From: Cladosporium sp. IMV 00045
Taxonomy: Eukaryota > Ascomycota > Dothideomycetes > Cladosporiales > Cladosporiaceae
Length of the DNA stretch: 64,000 bases
Direction: 5' to 3'
Assembly (NCBI GenBank): GCA_001931905.2
Contig: MSJI02000862.1
Coordinates: 1 to 64,000, forward strand
The notes under the pieces are model-generated. The model did not search any database and was not told the DNA's origin. It saw only the letters and a program-made list of their open reading frames with translations. Of this stretch, positions 56,828 through 64,000 are shown piece by piece. Position numbers and translations under genes: made by a program. Each line of letters opens with the position of its first letter. Position 1 is the first letter of the stretch.

Positions 56828-58420
56828 ATGTTTTCTCAATCTGCTCGTATGCTCATGCTGCCAGCATCACTGGCGACTCTCGCAGTAGCGGCACCAAACC
56901 CCGTCGCTCCTCGCGACCCTCTCATCACACCTTCTCTCGTCGAATATAACCCCAGTCGAACAATCAACTTCCCAAGAAACATCATCAGCGACGCGAAAGG
57001 TCATTTTGACTCTGTTCTCAGCAGTCTGGGTTCGGACGTGCCCTCATACGTCGCTTCAGGCGTTCCGAATTTCTTTCAGGATTTCCCCACTGGCGACAAA
57101 GTCCAGAGCTCACTGGGGATCGACGACGATCAGGTCGCTGCTCTGCCGACCAATGTACTGAATCTCCCTCCTTATGCCAATTGGACGGAGGACGGATGGA
57201 ACGTACGATTCCACGGAAACGTCTACAAACAGCCCAACACATCTACGGAGAAATTGAACGATTTGGCTGATGTCTTCCTCATCGGAACGGATATCCAAGA
57301 TCTACCTGAGAACCAGCAGGAGAATGCACGCAACCTGACAGCCAGTATCTTTGTCCTCCAGCAAGACAATGTGAACGTCTCTACTATTCATCTCGAGCCC
57401 GCGCCTGGCCAAGGTTCAAGTGGCCAACCCGGCGGTGGCGGTGCGGAGACAGCGAGCGGCGGATCGCAGGATATCCAGTTGCCATACAACACCACGTTCC
57501 TTGGCGACTACGACGCCTGGGTGCCCATCGAAATGAACGGCCTGACCGCCGGCAACGAGACTTCGAAGATTCAACGTCTCAACACCTACGTGGATGGAGC
57601 CTCGCTTGGCAATGCTACAGCATATCTGGTCCCGCCGACTGGTATCACTGTTGTCAGCGATATTGACGACATCCTCCGAGTCACCAAAATCTGGGATCCC
57701 AAGGAGGGCCTTCTGAACTCTTTCGCCCGTGACTTCACTCCCTGGGAGAACATGCCTAGCATCTACGCTAACTGGTCGAGCCATTTGCCAGACGCTCATT
57801 TCCACTGGCTGTCCACCACGCCGGAACAGGTCTCCCGCGCGTACATGGACTTCATCTACTCCAACTACCCCGGCGGCAGCTTCGACACCCGCCCTCTCAA
57901 TTTCTCCGACGTTTCAGCAACCCTGAGCATCCGCAAACACCTCCTTGACCAAATTTTTGTGACCTTCCCGCAGCGCAAGTTTGTCTTGGTAGCGGACACG
58001 AGCAACCCTGACATCATGAAGGACTACCCGCAGATGGCCATCGACTACCCCGACCAAGTCCAGTGCATCCTGCTCCGCAACGTCACAGCGACCGACGAGT
58101 CCGATGAGTTCCCCTATGATACCAGCAAATTTGAAGGCCTCGAGCAGAACAAGTACATGTTCTTCAGACACGCTGACGATCTCACCGGTCTGGACATTAT
58201 GGGCGGTGGATGCTACAACCAGAGCATTCCCCAGAACGTCACTTTCGGCTACCAGGGCTTGCCGTTTGGTGATGGTGGTGAGGATAGTGCCGTCAACGGT
58301 AGTGCTGACGGCTCGAACGGCGATGACGAGAGCGCCGCTGCTTCGCTCAGGTTCGGTGGGTTGCAGTACAGTGTTGCGTTTGCTGGGCTAATGGGGATGG
58401 TTATGTTCCAGCTTTTGTAA
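56828..58420 (+). CDS. Secreted App1-type phosphatase-domain protein, likely GPI-anchored
   Basis: Single exon, 530 residues from ATG 56828. It starts a signal peptide (MFSQSARMLMLPASLATLAV); the frame is open further upstream without one. The C-terminal half carries the App1 (DUF2183) HAD-like phosphatidate phosphatase domain. Its nucleophile motif is DIDDI at Asp278 and Asp280 in TVVSDIDDILRVT, followed by LPDAHFHWLSTTPEQ, RKHLLDQIF and FVLVADTSNPDIM. Yeast App1 is cytosolic and actin-associated. This version instead has a signal peptide, many N-glycosylation sequons and a hydrophobic tail (QYSVAFAGLMGMVMFQLL) like a GPI signal. It is therefore a surface or lumenal variant, and substrate may differ. 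A scrap of its 3' end recurs at 60.3 kb. Confidence 0.85.
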   Translation: MFSQSARMLMLPASLATLAVAAPNPVAPRDPLITPSLVEYNPSRTINFPRNIISDAKGHFDSVLSSLGSDVPSYVASGVPNFFQDFPTGDKVQSSLGIDDDQVAALPTNVLNLPPYANWTEDGWNVRFHGNVYKQPNTSTEKLNDLADVFLIGTDIQDLPENQQENARNLTASIFVLQQDNVNVSTIHLEPAPGQGSSGQPGGGGAETASGGSQDIQLPYNTTFLGDYDAWVPIEMNGLTAGNETSKIQRLNTYVDGASLGNATAYLVPPTGITVVSDIDDILRVTKIWDPKEGLLNSFARDFTPWENMPSIYANWSSHLPDAHFHWLSTTPEQVSRAYMDFIYSNYPGGSFDTRPLNFSDVSATLSIRKHLLDQIFVTFPQRKFVLVADTSNPDIMKDYPQMAIDYPDQVQCILLRNVTATDESDEFPYDTSKFEGLEQNKYMFFRHADDLTGLDIMGGGCYNQSIPQNVTFGYQGLPFGDGGEDSAVNGSADGSNGDDESAAASLRFGGLQYSVAFAGLMGMVMFQLL

Positions 58421-58479
58421 TGATTTTTTAACGACTAATTGAAGAATACGGCCATCTGTGCGATCCACATGCTTGTGAA

Positions 58480-58640
58480 ACCATCACTTCATTTTTCACG
58501 AGTACCATCACTTTACGAGTACTATCACTTCGTACTTCACGCCTGGATTCAAATGGTAACATCACGTGCAACCGTCACTTCATTCGGGTACCCCCACTTC
58601 GAACAGTACCATCACTTCATGAGTACTTCGCTCCTGATTT
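58480..58640 (+). repeat. Degenerate short repeats of an ACCATCACTTC motif
   Basis: Six to seven copies of ACCATCACTTCAT or close variants, at uneven spacing of about 15-45 bases. Several are followed by GAGTAC. Copies start near 58482, 58504, 58521, 58571, 58589 and 58608. They sit 210-370 bases before the next start codon. Confidence 0.75.
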
Positions 58641-58683
58641 CACATGTCGACATCATGTGCCCAGACAGCAGTCCGGCTACGTC

Positions 58684-58689
58684 TATAAA
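58684..58689 (+). promoter_or_regulatory. TATA box of acidic-protein gene
   Basis: TATAAA in GTCTATAAAGTC, about 165 bases before ATG 58853, with a pyrimidine-rich leader between. Likely but not proven. Confidence 0.5.
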
Positions 58690-58852
58690 GTCTCGTCAAA
58701 CTCGCCTCAACACCTTCTCTTCTTCAACCCCTTTCCTCTTTCGACACCTTCTCTTCCTACAGCCACCTCTATCAACCCACAACAACATCAATTATCACGT
58801 TTTCTCCTCATACCATCCACAAATCGAAAAACCACCTTGTTTAACCCCCACC

Positions 58853-59889
58853 ATGGAGAGCAGAAACCGCGAGCTCATCAACAATGCGCTCCGTCAGGCC
58901 GACGAAGTTGAGAAGGCTCGCCTCGACGGAACATGGCAAGAGGTATGTTGCATGGAAATGAAATTCTGTGTATTCGCAAATACTGACATTTCGATCGGTT
59001 AGGCCGGTGCCTCCAGAAAACCCACGTCCGTTGAGGTCATCCCAACAGTTTGCAAGTCTCCGAAGAAGTCTTCCGACGACGGCGATGATTCCCACGACTC
59101 CTCCCCCGACGAATCAGACTACAATGATTCCGACGTCAACGTTGATCCAGCCGTCGTCATGGGCGAGGAGCACCGAGCCAAGAGAGCCGAGCAGAACAAC
59201 AACGGGGGCGATGCGGACAATGTCGAGGCTGAGAGCCACATCTCGACCAGCAGTAGCGATGACGATGTCAAAGCATCCATCGAGACGGAGACCTTGAACC
59301 ATGAGCGCAAGCGCAAGCGCAAAACCAAGCCTCTCCCAGCAGATCCAAAGGTGCTCTTACGGGAGATTTCGCGCAGAACGACTCAGATGACGGCGATGGT
59401 GCTTACCAGGATACTGGAGAGTATTCTCCAGACACCGACAGCGTACGACTCATCCGCAAGCGCGCCAAATCAACAGAAAAAGCAACCACGCCGAAAGGAA
59501 CGAAAGTTCTCAACAACAACATCCCTAAAAAGAGATATGCGATTCTCTACGAGCGCTATGACGGAGAGGAATATGACTCTGACGAGAGAGCACATCCTGT
59601 ATTCAAACTCAACCCGATCCGTCTCCCGGAGAAGTCTCCGCCTCTACGAAAGGGGGATGGTATGGTTACGCTTAGGTTCTCAAGACTGCTCAGACATTTT
59701 CGGCAGCAGCAGGCGATACACCACTCGGGATTGGCTCAACTTGCCCAAGATCCCAGTCGGAGGTGGACTAAGCGAGTGGATGGCACGTCAACTAACCCGT
59801 GGGCAGTAAGGACGGTTTTGAAGCTCTACACTACAGCGGAGAGCACGTGGAAATCCGAGGGCCGTGGTCTGGCGTGTCTAGTGCACTAA
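58853..59889 (+). CDS. Acidic orphan protein, probably nuclear
   Basis: Not recognised. Model: 58853-58942, 59003-59350 and 59410-59889, giving 305 residues. The first intron (60 bases, GTATGT...TTAG) is clear. The second (59 bases, weak donor GTGCTC, acceptor TTACCAG) is inferred because the convincing coding frame changes near 59350. Upstream, the frame reads KRKRKTKPLPADPK; downstream, the good frame reads DTGEYSPDTDSVRLIRKRAK. Without splicing there would be a frameshift. The N-terminal half is Asp/Ser-rich with a basic cluster resembling a nuclear localisation signal. The C-terminal part (KRYAILYERYDGEEYDSDE, MVTLRFSRLLRHF) may fold. Function unknown. Confidence 0.6.
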
Positions 59890-60295
59890 GGACAATGTCA
59901 CGATTCTCATGTGTATGTCAGCAATGTGGTTGATCGAACTTTCGAGACTGTGTATGGGACAACAAACGTGAAAGTTGGGAATGGAAAATGGATAGGACGA
60001 CGTTAGTAGGAAGAATTGTATGGTATAGCCGACTATCTAGTCGAATACCAACTCTATGATATCGAGTTGCCGCGAGTCACCTTTGCTCCCAATTTCCCTT
60101 TTGATCTTTTCCTCGTGTAATGTGCGCTTCGTTCAGTCTGTGATTTTCCTCCGCTTTTCGTCCAACCTATGATTTTCCTCCGCCTCTGCTCCGTCGGCGT
60201 TTTTCTCGTCGCGCTCGGTATGTGGCGCTGTACTATCAAAGTTTTTCATTGGAGTCACGAATTTCATCAACGCCAGTAATTTCTGCATGCTGGTA
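59890..60295. other. Intergenic region
   Basis: About 400 bases downstream of the acidic-protein gene; no supported content before the duplicated App1 scrap. Confidence 0.45.
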
Positions 60296-60432
60296 TCGAG
60301 AGCGCGGCTGCTTCGCGTTCGTTCGGTGGTGGGTTGAAGTACAGTGCTATGTTTACTGGATTTATGGCAATGGTTGTATTTCAGCTTTTGTACTGTTCTT
60401 AATGATAAATAGACAGATACCGCCGTCTGGGT
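60296..60432 (+). pseudogene. Duplicated 3'-end fragment of the App1-type gene
   Basis: Matches the end of the gene at about 58.33-58.46 kb, including coding and 3' flank. Shared blocks are GAGAGCGC, GCTGCTTCGC, TTCGGTGG, GGGTTG, AGTACAGTG and CAGCTTTTGTA. The last coding triplet TAA of the parent is altered here (TAC), and upstream coding sequence is absent. A non-functional scrap left by tandem duplication. Confidence 0.8.
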
Positions 60433-60462
60433 ATGGGTGGTGTTTATTTGTGTTCTAGTACC

Positions 60463-60745
60463 GATATCTCGGAGAGGTGATGTTCCTAGGACAGGTATCT
60501 CAGTGGTAGCAACTATTTTATAGCACATCAAGGCCGACGGTATTTGCATAGATCTCTCGGAGAAGCGATGTTCTCTATATAAGTATCTCAGTGGTGGAGA
60601 CCATTTTATAGTATATCAAGGCCGAAGATACTTGCATGGATCTCTCGGAGAGACGATGTTCTCAGAATAAGTATCTCAGTGGTAAAGACCAATTCGCAGT
60701 AGATCAAGGCCGAGGATAGTTGCACCGATATCTCCAGAATATCAA
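60463..60745 (-). repeat. Tandem array 3, period 88 bases
   Basis: Three full units and a partial fourth, with GATNTCTC blocks at 60463, 60551, 60639 and 60727, each exactly 88 bases apart. Read on the minus strand, each unit has CTATCCTCGG or a variant, CCACTGAGATAC about 37 bases on, and CTCTCCGAG about 67 bases on. This is the same order and spacing as array 1 on the plus strand. Confidence 0.9.
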
Positions 60746-60830
60746 CAACAAAAACGCTGACATTTACGATATGCAATTCAACGTGTAGCATTCTTTGCAG
60801 TCAATCCTCTCTAGCCTTATCAATCTCCAA

Positions 60831-61477
60831 TCACTCAGTCACCCCTGCCTTAAGTCTCTGCGCCGCCGCGATCACCTCATGTCCCATCGGCGGCTGGCCT
60901 CCAGGGTTGTGGCCAGGATAAGTCATCTCGAGCATCTGAGCTAATTGACCGGGGTTGTCATCGAGGATAAGAGTGGTGATCAAGACACTCCGGGATACAG
61001 TGTCTTTCCAGGCCTCGTGCAACACCGAATCCGTATTCTGCGGGCTAGGGTTTGCCTGCCCTGCTGCGCGGAGACAGTAGGACTGGGATCTTGTGTTTGT
61101 GACATGCAATATGAGGTAGATGCCGCGGAAATTCCTGCAAAGGTGTTCTAGGGAGATGCGGTGGCTTTGTGCGAATGTCGTGATCATGTCCACTCGTTCT
61201 GACGAAGTTGTCTCGACGGGGCTGCACTTACAATGGTCCTGAACACGAAATCCAAACAGAAGTACTGAGCATTCTTGTCATGGGCGGGCGTGCTGAAGAG
61301 CTGCATATTGTTGCGAGCCATGGCATCGTGCTCGGCGAGTGCTTTGAATAATGCTCTCAGGGAGTCGAAGACCTCAGCCCATTGGGGATCGCGCATTTCT
61401 GGGGGCGGCACGGGGATCTCGTGGAGGAATGCGTGGGTGACCTCCGATCGGGTGCCGTCGAATGTGTTGCCTGACAT
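60831..61477 (-). CDS. Orphan protein with uncertain splice or frame break
   Basis: Not recognised. Two convincing coding stretches: 61477 down to about 61230 (MSGNTFDGTRSEVTHAFLHE ... CLDFVFRTI) and about 61193 down to 60831 (DMITTFAQSHRISLEHLCRN ... AAQRLKAGVTE). A strong donor, GTAAGT, follows FRTI. However, no AG acceptor at a sensible distance joins it to the second frame in phase: the natural join RTI-VDMITT is off by one base, and the intron would be only about 39 bases. The gene may use a different weak donor (GTTTGG, 65-base intron) or may carry a one-base frameshift and be a pseudogene. Start chosen at ATG 61477. About 200 residues if intact. Confidence 0.45.
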
Positions 61478-61742
61478 GATGGGAGTCTTTGGTGTTTAGA
61501 GTTTGGAGTTGATCTTTTTTGGTATTAAGGATCACGTCCCTCTCACGCGTTGTTTTGATGATGTCAATCTGATGTGGGTCGACCCCATTGTTGGCAATGA
61601 TCCTTGTTAACATGTCATGATATTGGTAGATGTCGAATGGGAGGTTCGGGATGTTTGTGTAGAATTTAAAGTTCATATAATCCGGCTAGAAAGAGTCCCC
61701 GTACAAGTCATCTGTCACAACCGTTGATTGAGAAATGCTAAT

Positions 61743-61764
61743 TAACCCCAACCCTAACCCTATA
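61743..61764 (-). repeat. Interstitial telomere-like repeat, inverted
   Basis: TAACCCCAACCCTAACCC then TATA on the plus strand. Its complement carries the same TTAGGG-TTGGGG-TT order as the stretch at 31.94 kb. Confidence 0.6.
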
Positions 61765-62202
61765 GCTTCGGCTGGACACTTTCCTCCCAGGATCACTTCA
61801 CCTCACATGCCTCTATTAGCTTCGTAAATAGTCTTGAGAAGGATATTCGTCCTTCTGATTCAAAACATTGATGCTATCAGTGAAAATGGATATATCCTGG
61901 CTCGGGCATATCCTGGAAACAATGGTCCATGCCAAGTGACCTCTTGTCGGCTTAAAGCGTTCGCTGGACGATGATCACCTTGGCGGGCGTTATAGGCCTT
62001 CTCTCAACCCCATCTTCTCCATCTTCAGGCGTATCACAGTGAAGCTTGGATTTGACTCGACTTGGCACGAGGACATGCCCCATCACGACCTCCACCATGC
62101 GATGCGTGATCCAATGGCAAGTCGTGCATGGATGAGGAGTAGTGCGAAGCCGGCAAGGCAAACGGGCCACCTCCGATGACTTCGGGGATATGCCGACGAG
62201 AA

Positions 62203-62209
62203 TATAAAA
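62203..62209 (+). promoter_or_regulatory. TATA box of lactonase gene
   Basis: TATAAAA 62-68 bases before ATG 62271, a good core-promoter distance for a regulated fungal gene. Confidence 0.6.
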
Positions 62210-62270
62210 TCTCGCAGTGCCAGTCACAGTCAACCACTTGGCAAGTTAGGACTCGCATCGAAGTACCATC

Positions 62271-63593
62271 ATGCTGGACAAGACGTTGTTGCTGTGTCTG
62301 GCTGGTTCGGCTTTGGCTCAGCTGGATGCCATACCTGCTGGCTTTGATCCGACTCGCTGGTCTTGGGTCTCGAATGAAGAACCGCTTCTGGCAGTCATTC
62401 CTGGAACCTTCAACCGTACGGTCTTTGATGCACCTTCCGCAGCCAACGTCTCAGATCAAAGGGTCGTTTCCATGTGAGTACAGCGGTACGTGAATGATTA
62501 AACTTTAGAATGCTAATCCATCGAGAATAGCAACGACCACATCCAGAACTCTAGCTTCGTGGCATACGATGAGAAATTCTTCGACATCATTGGAGCGAAT
62601 GCCACGGTAGAGCAGCTGCAGACCCTGCCTTTCCAAGTTCATGAAGCACCTTGTTACATCCCCGAACAACATGCGCTGTATTTCGTGGAATGGGGACCTT
62701 CACCCGAAGGCGACAACCGCCACCATGACTGGCAGTATCTCCTGGATCTGAAGACCAACAATTTGACCCGCGTCAAGACCAACCCGCCGACTTGGAATGT
62801 CCACGGCTGCGTGTACCGTAATGGCAAGTTGCATGTGGTGACCGACGGCGGGCCTGACGAGTCTCCATACTTGGCTACCATCGATCCGGTTACGCTGGAT
62901 AGGAAGACGGTTCTCAACAACTACTACGAGAGGCCCTTCATTAGCTTCAATGACCTGGAAGTGGACCCAGAGGGAAATTACTATTTGACCGATTCTTTCT
63001 CGGGCTGGGTATGTGCCCTCAAAAGACAAGTGTGGCCTGTATTTGCTAACGTGACTCAGGGCCGCGACCTAAACCCTTTCTACGCTCCAACGCAGCCGAC
63101 GGTTTACTTTGTGAATGGTACAACTCTACGAGCCAAAGAGCTGGTGTCAATCGAGGGAAATGCGAACGGCGTAACACTTTCTCCGGGTGGCAAAACCATC
63201 TACGTCTGTGACACCGGTGCATCTGAGGTCAAACCTTCGAGGAGGAACAACCACGGTCCTCGCGACATGTGGGCGTGGGATTTTGCCACTTCGTCTAACG
63301 GCCAGAGATTGCCGCTTCTTACCAACCGCCGTTTGCTCAGCCGTGCGATAGAGTACTTCTACGATGGTGTCCGCGCGAGTGAGAAAGGATGGCTCTTCGC
63401 AGCTGGCGGAGAGGTTGTCGACGTCCTTGATCCCGAATCAGGCTGGACTCTAGGCTCGATCAGAGTGGGTGGCAATGGAAACGATCCAGTCAATATTGTT
63501 CTTGCAGAGCATGAGTTGTGGATTGTCGGCAAGGGTGGCGTCTGGCACGTGAAGGATGTCAAGGAGACGCTGGATTTGCGTTTCTCGAAGTAG
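62271..63593 (+). CDS. Secreted SMP-30/gluconolactonase-type beta-propeller
   Basis: Extracellular lactonase-like protein. Three exons, 62271-62473, 62531-63008 and 63060-63593 (introns 57 and 51 bases), give 404 residues. A signal peptide (MLDKTLLLCLAGSALAQ) opens the chain. The first join restores QRVVSI-NDHIQNSSFVAYDE. Propeller marks are the metal-site Glu in YFVEWGPSPEG, HVVTDGGPD, SFNDLEVDPEGNYYLTDS (the Asn-Asp and Asp-rich motif of the family), GNANGVTLSPGGKTIYVCDT with the second Asn/Asp pair, and SEKGWLFAAGGEVVDVLDP. The second intron is in frame and stop-free, so it could be retained. It probably hydrolyses sugar or aromatic lactones; the exact substrate is unknown. Confidence 0.87.
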
Positions 63594-64000
63594 AATACAA
63601 GATATATCACCCGAAGAACAACGTATGAGAAACACCAGATGAAATAGATTGGTGCGCGTTAGGCTGTCGCAAAGTATTGAACATTGGACATCCATAAATC
63701 ATCTACAATCGTTGCTCATGGTGCATGCGAGGCCAGGACTAAGAGTGAAACAACTCCTTGACTGCAGTGAGATCAGCCGAAAAAGGTCTGAAGACCAAGG
63801 GCACCGACTACGTCGAGCCAATGGACTTCATGACCGTATCCTGCATCACCACTATCGTATGTTGCCCAGATTGCCTTAATCGTGTGTAGAGTAACTTCGC
63901 CAACTCGAGGTGGAAGATGCACCTGAAGTCGTTCTAAGCTTTTGACGACCTCTCGACGCGCTTGTACGACTTTCCAGGTATGGGCTGAGATGACCTGACC
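63594..64000. other. Terminal intergenic stretch
   Basis: About 400 bases to the window edge. A 76-residue frame at 63649-63879 has no support. A neighbouring gene may lie beyond the edge. Confidence 0.45.

Larger units (their letters stand above)
58421..58852. other. Intergenic region with short repeats and promoter
   Basis: About 430 bases that hold the CATCACTTC-type repeats (58480-58640) and a TATA box, both listed separately. Confidence 0.5.
61478..62270. other. Intergenic region between divergent genes
   Basis: About 790 bases. An AT-rich frame of about 65 good-looking residues (61480-61676, MNFKFYTNIPNLPFDIYQYH) lies just upstream of the orphan gene in another frame and may be an old exon or leader. 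A telomere-like stretch is at 61743-61764. Confidence 0.4.

Noticed and set aside
37270..60745. CRISPR array
   Set aside because: Units are degenerate, contiguous and ~88 bases without unique spacers, in a eukaryotic genome.

Overview
The window is nuclear DNA of a filamentous ascomycete, most likely a dothideomycete of the Mycosphaerella group. Evidence is compact genes on both strands, short GT-AG introns (mostly 48-83 bases, often with a CTAAC-like branch site), short TTAGGG-type telomere-like stretches, a dispersed (non-rDNA) 5S rRNA gene, and fungal gene families. The class-level placement is inference from gene content, not from a search. Exon joins below were worked out by hand from splice motifs and frame continuity.

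Layout. 1-2.7 kb: no recognisable gene. 2.7-15.9 kb: housekeeping-rich block with an MFS drug transporter, RFT1, PEX7, tRNA-Thr, SUB1/PC4, an SDR oxidoreductase, CSN12 and a membrane SH3 protein. 18-26 kb: haloacid dehalogenase, a second MFS pump, mitochondrial GatB (PET112), a DsbA-like protein and a disordered orphan protein. 26-41.5 kb: accessory-looking stretch. It holds a 31-C homopolymer, a membrane esterase, a 5S rRNA gene plus a decayed 5S copy, three telomere-like stretches, a beta-trefoil/coiled-coil protein, three predicted secreted proteins of effector type, and a NLR/STAND-like gene bracketed by degenerate tandem repeats. 41.5-58.4 kb: core genes SEC24, ATM1, a four-span membrane protein, the complex I 24-kDa subunit, a secreted orphan, RPL28, AIM24, a GNAT acetyltransferase and a secreted App1-type protein. 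58.4-64 kb: orphan genes, a duplicated scrap of the App1-type gene, another tandem array, a telomere-like stretch and a secreted lactonase.

Functional themes. The core genes serve organelles and translation: ER glycan flipping (RFT1), COPII export (SEC24), peroxisome import (PEX7), mitochondrial Fe-S export, complex I and Gln-tRNA formation (ATM1, 24-kDa subunit, GatB, AIM24). No secondary-metabolite cluster, virus, CRISPR array or intact transposon is visible.

The most unusual signal is a family of degenerate tandem repeats with a period of about 86-92 bases. It occurs in three places: just 3' of the STAND-like gene, upstream of that gene in the opposite orientation, and beside the duplicated App1 scrap at 60.5 kb.
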